DNA of 64,000 nt, from assembly GCF_009932335.1 (NCBI RefSeq), contig NZ_BLJF01000003.1:620001-684000 (forward strand), given 5' to 3'. The stretch comes from Pseudomonas asiatica (GTDB taxonomy: Bacteria > Pseudomonadota > Gammaproteobacteria > Pseudomonadales > Pseudomonadaceae). The notes under the pieces were generated by a model, which was not told the origin of the DNA, did no database searches, and saw only the letters and a list, made by a program, of their open reading frames with translations. Below are positions 1 to 11,172 of this stretch, piece after piece (the first letter of the stretch is position 1; every line of letters begins with the position of its first letter). The position numbers and the translations under genes are program-made.

Positions 1-18
1 TGCGAATTTTGGTAGCGG

Positions 19-35
19 TGCACCAATAGTGTGCA
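19..35. promoter_or_regulatory. NtrC-like enhancer site
   Basis: The sequence reads TGCACC, five bases, then TGTGCA. This is one base from the NtrC consensus TGCACC-N5-GGTGCA. In pseudomonads glnA usually lies beside thiI and is transcribed away from it, so this site probably belongs to a glnA promoter just left of the window. The sigma-54 promoter itself would be outside the window. The match is seen directly; the target is inferred from remembered gene order. Confidence 0.55.
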
Positions 36-62
36 TTGCTTGAGTTGTGTGCTTTCTTTGAG

Positions 63-155
63 GGCCTCATCGCCGGCAACCAGCTCCCACAGGTAGGGCG
101 CAGGTCTTGAGAACTGTGGATAGCCTGTGGGAGCTGGCTTGCCGGCGATGAGGCC
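63..155. repeat. REP pair (GCCGGC type)
   Basis: Two inverted copies of a REP unit with core GCCGGCAAGCCAGCTCCCACAGG face each other across about 30 bases; the left copy carries a one-base variant. The unit lies between the left edge of the window and the thiI promoter and belongs to the same type as the pairs near 20.4, 38.6, 58.7 and 62.7 kb. Confidence 0.85.
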
Positions 156-192
156 GGTGCAGGCAATATAAATCCGACCTTCTGTACAAAAG

Positions 193-224
193 TTGGTCAA
201 ATCCTGAGCAATTTCCGCTATAAT
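193..224 (+). promoter_or_regulatory. Possible thiI promoter
   Basis: A perfect TATAAT at 219-224 lies 45 bases before the thiI start. The best -35-like element is TTGGTC at 193-198, but the 20-base spacer is long, so only the -10 box is convincing. Confidence 0.4.
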
Positions 225-268
225 TCGCGCCCCTCATTTTCGGCAGGCCCTGCGCGCGCTGTTAACCA

Positions 269-1723
269 ATGAAACTTATCGTCAAAGTCTTCCCAGAAAT
301 CACCATCAAGAGCCGGCCGGTGCGCAAGCGCTTCATCCGCCAGCTCGGCAAGAACATCCGCAACGTGCTCAAGGACCTCGATCCTGAGCTCGTGGTCGAT
401 GGTGTCTGGGACAATCTCGAAGTGGTCACCCGCGTCGAAGACGAAAAGGTCCAGCGCGAGATGATCGAGCGCCTCACCTGCACCCCGGGTATCACCCACT
501 TCCTGCAGGTAGAGGAATACCCGCTCGGCGACTTCGATGACATCGTCGCCAAGTGCAAGCAGCACTTCGGCCACCTGCTGGCCGGCAAGCACTTCGCCGT
601 GCGCTGCAAGCGAGGTGGTCACCACGACTTCACCTCTATGGACGTCGACCGTTACGTCGGCAGCCAGCTGCGCCAGCAGTGCGGCGCCGCCGGCATCGAG
701 CTGAAGAACCCGGAAGTGCTGGTGCGCATCGAAATCCGCGACCAGCGCCTGTACGTGATCCATAACCAGCACCAGGGCATCGGCGGCTACCCGCTGGGCG
801 CCCTGGAGCAGACACTGGTACTGATGTCCGGTGGCTTCGACTCGACCGTGGCGGCTTATCAGATGATGCGCCGCGGCCTGATGACCCACTTCTGCTTCTT
901 CAACCTCGGTGGCCGTGCCCACGAGCTGGGCGTGATGGAAGTGGCTCACTACCTGTGGAAGAAGTTCGGCAGCAGCCAGCGCGTGCTGTTCATCAGCGTG
1001 CCGTTCGAGGAAGTGGTCGGCGAGATTCTGAACAAGGTCGACAACAGCTACATGGGCGTGACCCTCAAACGCATGATGCTGCGTGGTGCCGCGCACATGG
1101 CCGACCGCCTGGAGATCGATGCCCTGGTCACCGGCGAAGCGATTTCCCAGGTGTCCAGCCAGACCTTGCCGAACCTGTCGATCATCGACTCGGCCACCGA
1201 CAAGCTGGTGCTGCGCCCCCTGCTGGCCAGCCACAAGCAGGACATCATCGACCAGGCCTACGCGATCGGCACTGCCGACTTCGCCAAGCACATGCCAGAA
1301 TACTGCGGCGTGATCTCGGTAAACCCGACCACTCACGCCAAGCGCCACCGCATGGAGCATGAAGAGAAGCAGTTCGACATGGCCGTGCTGGAGCGCGCCC
1401 TGGAACGCGCCCGGTTGATCTCCATCGACCATGTGATCGACGAACTGGGCAAGGACATCGAAATTGAGGAAGTGACCGAGGCGCTGCCCGGCCAGATCGT
1501 TATCGACATTCGTCACCCCGATGCCCAGGAAGACGAACCTCTGGTGCTGGACGGTATCGAAGTCCAGGCCATGCCGTTCTATGCCATCAACAGCAAGTTC
1601 AAGCAGCTGGATGCCAACCGCCAGTACTTGCTGTATTGCGACAAAGGTGTGATGAGCCGTCTGCACGCACACCACCTGCTCAGTGAGGGACATGCCAATG
1701 TGCGTGTTTATCGTCCGGCATAA
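269..1723 (+). CDS. thiI: tRNA 4-thiouridine sulfurtransferase ThiI
   Basis: ThiI adenylates U8 of tRNA and replaces oxygen with sulfur to give 4-thiouridine; it also supplies sulfur for the thiazole of thiamin. The 484-residue protein has an N-terminal ferredoxin-like/THUMP region, a PP-loop ATP-binding motif (SGGFDS, near residue 190) and a C-terminal rhodanese domain. The persulfide-forming Cys457 sits in LLYCDKG, and the partner Cys lies in PEYCGVIS near residue 345. The rhodanese domain makes this the long gamma-proteobacterial form. It starts with ATG, is transcribed alone, and is followed 127 bases later by typA. Confidence 0.97.
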   Translation: MKLIVKVFPEITIKSRPVRKRFIRQLGKNIRNVLKDLDPELVVDGVWDNLEVVTRVEDEKVQREMIERLTCTPGITHFLQVEEYPLGDFDDIVAKCKQHFGHLLAGKHFAVRCKRGGHHDFTSMDVDRYVGSQLRQQCGAAGIELKNPEVLVRIEIRDQRLYVIHNQHQGIGGYPLGALEQTLVLMSGGFDSTVAAYQMMRRGLMTHFCFFNLGGRAHELGVMEVAHYLWKKFGSSQRVLFISVPFEEVVGEILNKVDNSYMGVTLKRMMLRGAAHMADRLEIDALVTGEAISQVSSQTLPNLSIIDSATDKLVLRPLLASHKQDIIDQAYAIGTADFAKHMPEYCGVISVNPTTHAKRHRMEHEEKQFDMAVLERALERARLISIDHVIDELGKDIEIEEVTEALPGQIVIDIRHPDAQEDEPLVLDGIEVQAMPFYAINSKFKQLDANRQYLLYCDKGVMSRLHAHHLLSEGHANVRVYRPA

Positions 1724-1850
1724 GACGCCAGGGCTGTATGGCGGCAGCATCCGCCATCGCCCTCCCGACCACCGGGCCCGCTGAGCCTCAAACCATACAT
1801 ATTCGCCGCCTACACTGGCGGCAACCGAATCCTCTGATCGAGATACAGTT

Positions 1851-3671
1851 GTGATCGAAAATCTGCGTAACATCGCCATCATCGCCCACGTTGACCATGG
1901 TAAAACCACCCTGGTCGACAAACTCCTGCGCCAGTCCGGCACCCTGGAGCGTAACGAGCTCAACGACGAGCGCGTGATGGACTCCAACGACCAGGAAAAA
2001 GAGCGCGGCATTACCATCCTGGCGAAAAACACCGCCATCAACTGGAACGGCTACCACATCAACATCGTCGACACCCCCGGCCACGCCGACTTCGGTGGCG
2101 AGGTTGAGCGTGTAATGTCGATGGTCGACTCCGTGCTGCTGCTGGTCGATGCCCAGGACGGCCCGATGCCGCAAACCCGCTTCGTGACCAAGAAGGCTTT
2201 CGAAGCTGGCCTGAAGCCGATCGTCGTGATCAACAAGGTTGACCGCCCGGGCGCGCGTCCTGACTGGGTTCTGGACCAGATCTTTGACCTGTTCGACAAC
2301 CTCGGTGCCACCGATGATCAGCTGGACTTCCAGGTTGTCTACGCTTCGGCCCTGAACGGCATCGCCGGTCTGGACCACACCGACATGGCCGAAGACATGA
2401 CCCCGCTGTACCAGTCGATCGTCGACAACGTACCGGCGCCGAACGTTGACGTCGATGGCCCGTTCCAGATGCAGATCTCCGCTCTGGACTACAACAGCTT
2501 CCTCGGTGTTATCGGCGTTGGCCGTATCGCCCGTGGTCGTATCAAGCCGAACACCCCGGTTGTTGCCATCGACACCGAAGGCAAGAAGCGTAACGGCCGT
2601 ATCCTCAAGCTGATGGGCCACCACGGCCTGCACCGCGTCGACGTTGAAGAAGCCCAGGCTGGCGACATCGTCTGCATCAGCGGTTTCGACGAGCTGTTCA
2701 TCTCCGACACCCTGTGCGACATGAACCACGTCGAGGCGATGAAGCCACTGACCGTTGACGAGCCGACCGTTTCGATGACCTTCCAGGTCAACGACTCGCC
2801 GTTCTGCGGCAAGGAAGGCAAGTTCGTCACCAGCCGTAACATCAAGGAACGTCTGGACAAAGAGCTGCTGTACAACGTTGCACTGCGCGTTGAAGAAGGC
2901 GACTCGGCTGACAAGTTCAAGGTTTCCGGCCGTGGTGAGCTGCACCTGTCGGTTCTGATCGAAACCATGCGTCGTGAAGGCTTCGAGATGGCTGTAGGCC
3001 GCCCTGAAGTGATCATCCGCGAAGTCAACGGCGTGAAGCAGGAGCCGTTCGAGAACGTCACCATCGACATCCCTGAAGAATCCCAGGGCAAGGTCATGGA
3101 AGAAATGGGCCTGCGTAAGGGCGACCTGACCAACATGGCGCCGGATGGCAAAGGCCGTGTACGTCTGGAGTACAACGTACCTGCTCGTGGTCTGATCGGT
3201 TTCCGTAACCAGTTCCTGACTCTGACCAACGGTGCAGGCATCCTGACCTCGATCTTCGATCGCTACGACACCATGAAAGCCGGCCAGATGTCCGGTCGCC
3301 TGAACGGTGTACTGGTTTCGATCGAGACCGGCAAGGCGCTGACCTATTCGCTGGAAACCCTGCAGGCTCGCGGCAAGCTGTTCATCGAGCACGGTCAGGA
3401 CATCTACAACGGTCAGATCATCGGCCTGAACAGCCGTGACAACGACCTGGGCGTGAACCCGACCAAAGGCAAGAAGCTCGACAACATGCGTGCTTCGGGC
3501 AAAGACGAAGTCATCGCCCTGGTACCGCCGGTTCGCCACACCCTGGAACAGGCCCTGGAATTCATCCAGGACGATGAGCTGTGCGAAGTGACTCCGAAGT
3601 CGATCCGCCTGCGCAAGAAGATCCTGGACGAAGGCGAGCGTACCCGCGCTGCCAAGAAAGCCAAGGCTTGA
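1851..3671 (+). CDS. typA: Ribosome-associated GTPase TypA/BipA
   Basis: TypA/BipA is an EF-G-like translational GTPase that binds the ribosome and supports 50S assembly and growth under stress or cold. The 606-residue protein opens with the P-loop [10 protein letters not shown], then shows the RGITI switch region, [10 protein letters not shown] and [10 protein letters not shown] guanine-specificity motifs, followed by the EF-G-like III and V domains and the BipA C-terminal domain ([12 protein letters not shown] onward). The start is GTG at 1851. It is closed by a strong terminator at 3696-3730, so it ends its transcription unit. Confidence 0.97.
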   Translation: MIENLRNIAIIAHVDHGKTTLVDKLLRQSGTLERNELNDERVMDSNDQEKERGITILAKNTAINWNGYHINIVDTPGHADFGGEVERVMSMVDSVLLLVDAQDGPMPQTRFVTKKAFEAGLKPIVVINKVDRPGARPDWVLDQIFDLFDNLGATDDQLDFQVVYASALNGIAGLDHTDMAEDMTPLYQSIVDNVPAPNVDVDGPFQMQISALDYNSFLGVIGVGRIARGRIKPNTPVVAIDTEGKKRNGRILKLMGHHGLHRVDVEEAQAGDIVCISGFDELFISDTLCDMNHVEAMKPLTVDEPTVSMTFQVNDSPFCGKEGKFVTSRNIKERLDKELLYNVALRVEEGDSADKFKVSGRGELHLSVLIETMRREGFEMAVGRPEVIIREVNGVKQEPFENVTIDIPEESQGKVMEEMGLRKGDLTNMAPDGKGRVRLEYNVPARGLIGFRNQFLTLTNGAGILTSIFDRYDTMKAGQMSGRLNGVLVSIETGKALTYSLETLQARGKLFIEHGQDIYNGQIIGLNSRDNDLGVNPTKGKKLDNMRASGKDEVIALVPPVRHTLEQALEFIQDDELCEVTPKSIRLRKKILDEGERTRAAKKAKA

Positions 3672-3695
3672 TCGTCTAGCTTGAGCTGAAACGAA

Positions 3696-3730
3696 AACGC
3701 CCCCGGTCGAAATGCCGGGGGCGTTTTTTT
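3696..3730 (+). terminator. Rho-independent terminator of typA
   Basis: A perfect 11-bp stem (AACGCCCCCGG paired with CCGGGGGCGTT) around an 8-base loop is followed by a run of T. It lies 25 bases after the typA stop. Confidence 0.95.
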
Positions 3731-4023
3731 ATGTCCAATTCTGAGTGAAGCCAAGGGCAGTGGCTGCCTGCGGTCTCTCACGCACACGTGCTTTTATCAT
3801 GGTAAATGCTTGGGGGCTGGTAAAGCTTCAGGTTGGTGTCAGTCTGAAAAAAGTTTTTTTGAGGTAAAGAAAATTGGAACTCGTTATGGCGACTAAATCT
3901 GTTATCACGTCAAGGCTATGGTAAAGGTCACCGGCTGAGCGGCTGTTTCCCTGTGTGAGAATATCTAAAGGTGTTTTAACTTTCAGTCTCCAATCGCTAT
4001 GTTGAGATCAGGAGATTGAAGTA
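3731..4023. other. AT-richer intergenic stretch
   Basis: About 290 bases separate the typA terminator from the oxygenase gene. No open frame with coding character, RNA gene or REP unit was recognised. The DNA is visibly richer in A and T than the core genes, including a T7 run near 3850, and should hold the promoter of the following cassette, but no -35/-10 pair is clear. Confidence 0.5.
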
Positions 4024-4608
4024 ATGGTAGGTTTGACTGCTTGTAAAAATATCTGTGTGATTGATGATGGAATAACGGACGAAGAGCACACGAAAATATT
4101 GAGGCTCCTAACTGGCTCGCTCTGGCGTTATGGCTGGCCCTATCCTTATGCTCCCCTTGATCGTCCATGTTGGCACAGTTTTATCGCCGGTACTCGCAGA
4201 AATGAATTGGAAGACTGTGAGCAAGAACTACGAGAGCGACCGGACTGGGCTTTTCTGGCGAATATCTGGGCACGTATCAAGGCTGCGCATATGCCTTCGG
4301 CGACCCTGTTAGGGGTATACGCCAATGGTCAAACAAGCAGCCAGGATGGTCCTATTCATCGTGACAATACAGCCGAGGCGCCAGGGAAAACTGTAATGCT
4401 GTTTTGCAGCGAGTACTGGGCCACCTGCTGGGGTGGTGAGCTTGTATTCTACGACGCTGACAAAGAAAGTATTGTGCTGTCGGTACAGCCTAAGCCGAGG
4501 CGGGTTGTAATCTTCAATGGGGAAGTGCCGCATGGTGCTCGGGCGCCTGGTGTGAGTTGTAATCGGCTGCGTATGAGCATCGCCTTCAAGACATTGATCA
4601 GGGAGTAG
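4024..4608 (+). CDS. 2OG-Fe(II) oxygenase (prolyl 4-hydroxylase-like)
   Basis: This 194-residue protein has the signature of Fe(II)/2-oxoglutarate dioxygenases of the prolyl 4-hydroxylase group. The iron ligands are H112 and D114 (IHRD) and H170 (VPHGARAP), and a basic residue for 2-oxoglutarate lies at R181 or R183 (NRLRMS). The core between them (WGGELVFYDAD) fits the double-stranded beta-helix. Such enzymes hydroxylate protein side chains or small molecules. The start has a GGAG ribosome site 10 bases upstream. The stop is only six bases before the next start, so the two are probably co-translated, making the neighbour a candidate substrate. Base composition is lower in GC than the core genes, which suggests acquisition. 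The true substrate is unknown. Confidence 0.8.
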   Translation: MVGLTACKNICVIDDGITDEEHTKILRLLTGSLWRYGWPYPYAPLDRPCWHSFIAGTRRNELEDCEQELRERPDWAFLANIWARIKAAHMPSATLLGVYANGQTSSQDGPIHRDNTAEAPGKTVMLFCSEYWATCWGGELVFYDADKESIVLSVQPKPRRVVIFNGEVPHGARAPGVSCNRLRMSIAFKTLIRE

Positions 4609-4614
4609 CGAAAG

Positions 4615-5415
4615 ATGATCAAAACACTTGAGATTATCTTGGGCTACGTTGAAAAACCGGTAGCGGTGGGTGCGGCAGCTACTTCCCTGACGGATCAGTA
4701 CAATAGCGACAAGTCAGGGTTCGTTCTAGTGAATCAGAGTGCCCAAACCGGAGCTGCAGTCGCCGGGATCACGTCAATAGTAAAGCTGACTGCGGGTTTT
4801 ACACCCTTCCTCAATATCAAGGTGAATACGCTTGCTGCGACTACAGTATTTCTAAAAATTACTGCTCAGTACAAGACCGACCAGAAATTTGAAAAAGGTG
4901 ACGTCCTGAGCCTGGTTGGAAATGTTGCGGGGATTGTCGGCAGTATAAGCTTGCTTGCTGGGGCTGGCACTCCCGCAGTTATTTTCACTGCTGTGGGCGT
5001 TGGGGCTAATGCCTTGGGGATACTCAATTCCGATGCGGCAACAAATTTGTATCATTCTTTTATCGCACCTGTAGTGCAAAAACATTTCGTTGCAAATACA
5101 AATGCCACCTACCCTGATTACTGGGTAGCGCCGGACTTGGCCCTTGCATCGCTCGCCCAAATCAGCGCAATCTATGCGGGCCGAGTTGCGGTAACCCAGT
5201 GGAACCCGGATACGCAAGGCGTGCTGCTTGGAAGCGACCTTTCTCACCTGTACGGAATATCTGGCGGCGGCGGGGGTGGCTATATTGAGCCGGACTTCGG
5301 TGGCGGGCCTATGGTATTCCCATTGCCGGAACTCCCCAGGTGGAATATTGATATAGGTCCTATAGAGATCATCCCGCCTGGCGGGGGCGTAGGTGGAGTT
5401 GATAGGTATCATTAA
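4615..5415 (+). CDS. Hydrophobic protein with Gly/Pro-rich tail, unknown
   Basis: I do not recognise this 266-residue protein. Residues 45-80 are moderately hydrophobic, and residues 97-137 form a strongly hydrophobic Gly/Ala-rich stretch that could be a helical hairpin (VLSLVGNVAGIVGSISLL and what follows). Residues 215-266 are a low-complexity tail rich in Gly and Pro (GGGGGGYIEPDFGGG, FPLPELPRW, EIIPPGGGVGG). There is no classical signal peptide. It sits between a prolyl-hydroxylase-like enzyme and a small membrane protein. The layout suggests a modified membrane-active or structural protein with its enzyme and a partner, but this is inference. Composition resembles the adjacent oxygenase gene rather than the core genome. 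Confidence 0.6.
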   Translation: MIKTLEIILGYVEKPVAVGAAATSLTDQYNSDKSGFVLVNQSAQTGAAVAGITSIVKLTAGFTPFLNIKVNTLAATTVFLKITAQYKTDQKFEKGDVLSLVGNVAGIVGSISLLAGAGTPAVIFTAVGVGANALGILNSDAATNLYHSFIAPVVQKHFVANTNATYPDYWVAPDLALASLAQISAIYAGRVAVTQWNPDTQGVLLGSDLSHLYGISGGGGGGYIEPDFGGGPMVFPLPELPRWNIDIGPIEIIPPGGGVGGVDRYH

Positions 5416-5459
5416 AGATTTTTAGGTGATTTTCCTATTTAAAATAGCAGGAGGGGCGT

Positions 5460-6008
5460 GTGCAGTCATTTTCTGGATTCATAAAGTTGCTCAGAGTGTC
5501 CCCTCCTTTAAAGCGAGCTCAATTGCTTGCGATTGTCGTGATTACGATGCTTGCAGGTGTTGCGCTTTATTTCAGTCAGCTGGAAGTATATAAGGCCCCT
5601 GATTTGTCTAGGCTACTAGTTATCGAGGGGCGAGTATCCGGTTATCCAGACGTTTGGGAGCATAACCGTTCGCTAGTACATTTTGGCGTAGCATATAAGC
5701 TTGATGGAAGGCGGGAGGGTAAACGTGTTTATACTTACCGGAAGTTGTATGAGGCATCGGGGCTTCGTATCAATGCGAAGGTTATTCTTACAGTGGAACG
5801 TGGGGATGATGGTAGCACCGTGCGTGAACTCGCCACGTTGGACGGGCAAATACTCTACGACGATCGTCTCAATCAACAGGTCGTGGTTTGGAATAATGAA
5901 TCGATAATGTCCACGGTCGTGTTGGGTACCTTGGCATCAATAGTGACCGCCATAGCCGCGATCGTTATGGTTGTACTTCATCTGCGCGACCTTGCTCGGC
6001 AGGGTTGA
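5460..6008 (+). CDS. Two-TM membrane protein, DUF3592-like
   Basis: A 182-residue protein with one membrane segment near residues 20-40 (LLAIVVITMLAGVALYF) and another near 150-175 (VVLGTLASIVTAIAAIVMVV) around a soluble, probably periplasmic, beta-rich domain. That middle region (VIEGRVSGY, HFGVAYKLDG, RINAKVILTVE) resembles DUF3592-type proteins. The GTG start at 5460 is supported by AGGAGG at 5449-5454. It is last in the cassette and is followed by a terminator. A role as partner or immunity protein for the preceding hydrophobic protein is a guess from position and topology. Confidence 0.65.
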   Translation: MQSFSGFIKLLRVSPPLKRAQLLAIVVITMLAGVALYFSQLEVYKAPDLSRLLVIEGRVSGYPDVWEHNRSLVHFGVAYKLDGRREGKRVYTYRKLYEASGLRINAKVILTVERGDDGSTVRELATLDGQILYDDRLNQQVVVWNNESIMSTVVLGTLASIVTAIAAIVMVVLHLRDLARQG

Positions 6009-6047
6009 TATAGAAATAGAGCTATTCCCATTTTGCTCGTTCGAGTC

Positions 6048-6083
6048 AAAACGCCCTCGCACGCATCGCCGGGGGCGTTTTTG
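6048..6083 (+). terminator. Terminator of the 4-6 kb cassette
   Basis: AAACGCCCTC at 6049-6058 pairs with GGGGGCGTTT at 6071-6080 (one G-T pair) and runs into T residues. It closes the three-gene cassette. Confidence 0.85.
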
Positions 6084-6217
6084 TTTGTATGACGCAGGTT
6101 TTTTGTAGGTGATATCTCAAGCTGATGTAGGTTGCATCCTTCACGGCCTTTTGCGACTTGTGCGCGCTTGTTGTGATGCCTAGCGTGAAGTGCTTTCTCG
6201 AAGCCGGAAGCATGCAC

Positions 6218-7642
6218 ATGAATTACCGTTTAGCGCTGGCCATCCCCTGCCTGATGGCAGGCTTGCAGGCTTGCACCATGCAGGATTGTGCCAGCCTGCG
6301 TCCGCAGGATGTTGTCCAGTGCCATATTGGCAAGGTGCGTCAGGCACCCTTGGAAGCCGTATTGCTCGAGCAAGCCTCCGAGCCTGGGTATGCGTTCCGT
6401 CGCTTGCAGATGGTTTCGCAGGTTTGGGAACCAGCGCCGGTGGTTGAGCCGCGCCGCTGGGAGCATGATGTCGAGCTGCATATCCCGCACAATGCCGTGC
6501 CCGGCAAAGCCTTGCTGGTGGTGAACAACGGTGTACGGTTCGGACCGGCGCAAACCCCGGACTATACCCGCGAGGCATTGCGCGAGGTCGCCCTCAAGGC
6601 ACGGATGGCCGTGGTCATGATCAGCGATGTGCCCAATCAGTACGTGACCTTCAACGATAACGAGAAGCCCTTGCGCGAGGATGACGCCGTGGCCCATACC
6701 TGGGCTCATGCGCTTCGCGGCGCCGCGCCGGAATTGCCACTGCACGTGCCGATGGCCGCGGCGGCAAGCCGGGCGATGGATCTGGCCGAGCAAGAGCTGG
6801 CAGGGCAAGGGCTCACGGTGGACCGCTTCATTATCACGGGTGCCTCCAAGCGCGGCTGGAGCGCATGGCTCACGGCATTGGCCGATGAGCGGGTGGTGGC
6901 CATCGTGCCCAGTGTGATCGACGTCGCGGATACTTCGGACATGCTGGCCGGATTGCGCAAGCGTTATGGTGGTCACTGGCCCTTGGCGCTGGGTTCCTAC
7001 CAGCAGGCTGGTGTCCTGCAGCAGCTGGGCACCCCGGCATTCGAGCGGCTGATGGCGATGATGGACCCGATGCAGTACCTGAACGAGAAAAGGCAGCGTC
7101 TGGCCATTCCCAAGTACCTGGTGTCCGCCAGTGGTGACGATTTCTTCGCCCCTGACCCGGTCACCGATTATCAGCAGCGCCTGCCGGGCCAGACCAGCCT
7201 CAGGGTATTGCCGAACTCTGACCATGGCGGGGTGCGTCAAGCGGTAGTCAGTACCTTGGTACCTGCAGTGACGCGCCTGCGCGATGGCACACCTTTGCCA
7301 AGCGTGCAGGTGTCGGCCAGCGGGTATGCCGGGCAGATGAGCGTCGACTTCTCTGAGCCGCCAGTGGCGGTGAAGGTGTGGACGGCGAGCAACAGCCAGG
7401 ACCGCGACTTCCGTTTTGCCTGCGGGGTGCGCTACCAATCCGAGACGCTCGCTCCCATGCAGAGCTTCACCCTGCAGCGCACGCCGCCGGCGGTGGGATG
7501 GCGGGCGCAGTTCGTCGAAGCGAAGTTTGCTGATGGCTTTATCGCTACCAGCCCGGTCAGCGTGCTGCCGCAGACCTATCCCGAACATCCACCGGCGGAG
7601 CAGGGTGGTGCATGCAGGAGCTTTCCCTCTGGCGGAAAGTAG
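6218..7642 (+). CDS. PhoPQ-activated pathogenicity-related protein, lipoprotein
   Basis: The protein resembles PqaA of Salmonella, whose gene is under PhoPQ control, and belongs to the PhoPQ-activated pathogenicity-related family with an alpha/beta hydrolase fold. The hydrolase-like nucleophile is the Ser of ITGASKRGWS, the acid is in SASGDDFFAPD and the His in NSDHGG. The 474-residue protein begins with a lipoprotein-type signal ending LMAGLQAC. The start chosen is ATG 6218, seven bases after GGAAG; an in-frame ATG at 6212 and a longer frame from 6158 exist but lack a spaced ribosome site. It is a single gene ended by a REP pair. Substrate and PhoPQ control are not established here. Confidence 0.8.
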   Translation: MNYRLALAIPCLMAGLQACTMQDCASLRPQDVVQCHIGKVRQAPLEAVLLEQASEPGYAFRRLQMVSQVWEPAPVVEPRRWEHDVELHIPHNAVPGKALLVVNNGVRFGPAQTPDYTREALREVALKARMAVVMISDVPNQYVTFNDNEKPLREDDAVAHTWAHALRGAAPELPLHVPMAAAASRAMDLAEQELAGQGLTVDRFIITGASKRGWSAWLTALADERVVAIVPSVIDVADTSDMLAGLRKRYGGHWPLALGSYQQAGVLQQLGTPAFERLMAMMDPMQYLNEKRQRLAIPKYLVSASGDDFFAPDPVTDYQQRLPGQTSLRVLPNSDHGGVRQAVVSTLVPAVTRLRDGTPLPSVQVSASGYAGQMSVDFSEPPVAVKVWTASNSQDRDFRFACGVRYQSETLAPMQSFTLQRTPPAVGWRAQFVEAKFADGFIATSPVSVLPQTYPEHPPAEQGGACRSFPSGGK

Positions 7643-7756
7643 AAATCTGGCTTGGCACATAATTGGCCAGCAGTGGCCGCTTGAATACTGAAATGGATTG
7701 CACCGGCTTCACCGTTTTTCACGGGCGTGTCCTAATGCCAGTAAGCTAAGCGAATT

Positions 7757-7863
7757 GGGGCCGCTTTGCGGCCCTTCGCGGGCTTGCCCGCTCCCACAGG
7801 TGTGTCGCTGAGCCCATGATTTGCGCGACCCTTGTGGGAGCGGGCAAGCCCGCGAAGAGGCCC
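7757..7863. repeat. REP pair (CGCGGGC type) between convergent genes
   Basis: Inverted copies of TTCGCGGGCTTGCCCGCTCCCACAGG-like units, with an extra GGGGCCGC-TTT-GCGGCCC hairpin at the left edge. The pair lies between the converging pqaA-like and ykgJ-like genes and may end transcription from both sides. Confidence 0.88.
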
Positions 7864-7877
7864 TTGAAGGCTAGCGA

Positions 7878-8282
7878 TCAGCGCCCGACCACCTTGGGCT
7901 TGTACGCACAATACCCCGGCCGCGGCCCGACCTTGGGGTGGTTGCGGCAGGTATCCGGCCGCTTGTCATAAATGGTGCACAGCCGGCTTTTACGATCCAG
8001 ATACAGGCAGTCATCATTGCTCATCCGGGTCAGGGTGAAGATCCCCGACTTCTGGTTGAAGCGTTCGATGATGCCATCCTTCTGCAGGCGCTTGGCGATG
8101 TTCTTCGGCGGTTCGTCTTTCTCGAACTCGTCGACCACGCCGATACGGATCAGATCCTTGATCTTCACCTCCACCGGCAGGGTGCAGCAGGTCGAATGGC
8201 AGCCATGGCACATGTTGCTGGTGTAGCGCTGCCAGGTCTCCAGGCGGTCGACTTCGGCTGCGGCGATCAGGGTCGTTTTCAT
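7878..8282 (-). CDS. YkgJ-family cysteine cluster protein
   Basis: A 134-residue protein with the Cys arrangement of the YkgJ/CxxCxxCC family: CHGCHSTCC near residue 25, then CLYLDRKSRLC and DTCRNHP with a final YCAYKP. These proteins are thought to bind zinc or an Fe-S cluster; no reaction is known. The start chosen is ATG 8282, giving MKTTLIAAAE; a frame open back to 8375 would add 31 residues without family similarity. Transcribed alone, divergently from glgP. Confidence 0.85.
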   Translation of the reverse strand: MKTTLIAAAEVDRLETWQRYTSNMCHGCHSTCCTLPVEVKIKDLIRIGVVDEFEKDEPPKNIAKRLQKDGIIERFNQKSGIFTLTRMSNDDCLYLDRKSRLCTIYDKRPDTCRNHPKVGPRPGYCAYKPKVVGR

Positions 8283-8466
8283 CTTTATGGGGTGTATCAC
8301 GGTCTTGGGGCGCGCGATCATACCGGAATTGTTCAATTTATGAACAACCTTTTGCCGGAATCGCAAAGTGGGCATGAAAACTGCGAACGCTAACTGTCAC
8401 TCCCTGTCGAAGGGTCTAGGCTCAACAGTCTCCCTCCGTTTTCGTCAACTTGCCCGAGGATGCCGC

Positions 8467-10917
<2,451 letters not shown>

Positions 10918-10931
10918 GGTAAGCCTGTGCC

Positions 10932-11026
10932 GGCCTCTTCGTGGGCACGCCCGCTCTCCCAGGATTCGCACGACCTTGGAAATCTTGTGCAGTCCCTGTG
11001 GGAGCGGGCGTGCCCGCGAATGGGCC
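10932..11026. repeat. REP pair (CGTGGGC type)
   Basis: Inverted REP copies (left copy with a variant CTCTCCCAGG end) between glgP and fbp, with GGCC flanks. Confidence 0.82.
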
Positions 11027-11172
11027 CACAACCAGACCACCGGCCTGGCGCGCGCTGAACTACCGACCTATTGTGCCGTCTGAGAGCCGTTGCGAGTCTC
11101 ATCACTCGCTAGCCTGCAACTCTCCCTGTAAACTGCGGGGGTTTTTATCCCCCAATCCTTTCGGAGCCATAC

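Noticed and set aside
218..2041. Long antisense open frame opposite thiI
   Set aside because: Shadow of a GC-rich gene; thiI itself has clear motifs, and the antisense product is low in family-like features. Similar antisense frames opposite typA, glgP, hutU, opgG and opgH were also left out.
7648..7665. TGGCAC-N5-TGGC, near a sigma-54 -24/-12 pattern
   Set aside because: The -12 element lacks TTGC, and no plus-strand gene follows.
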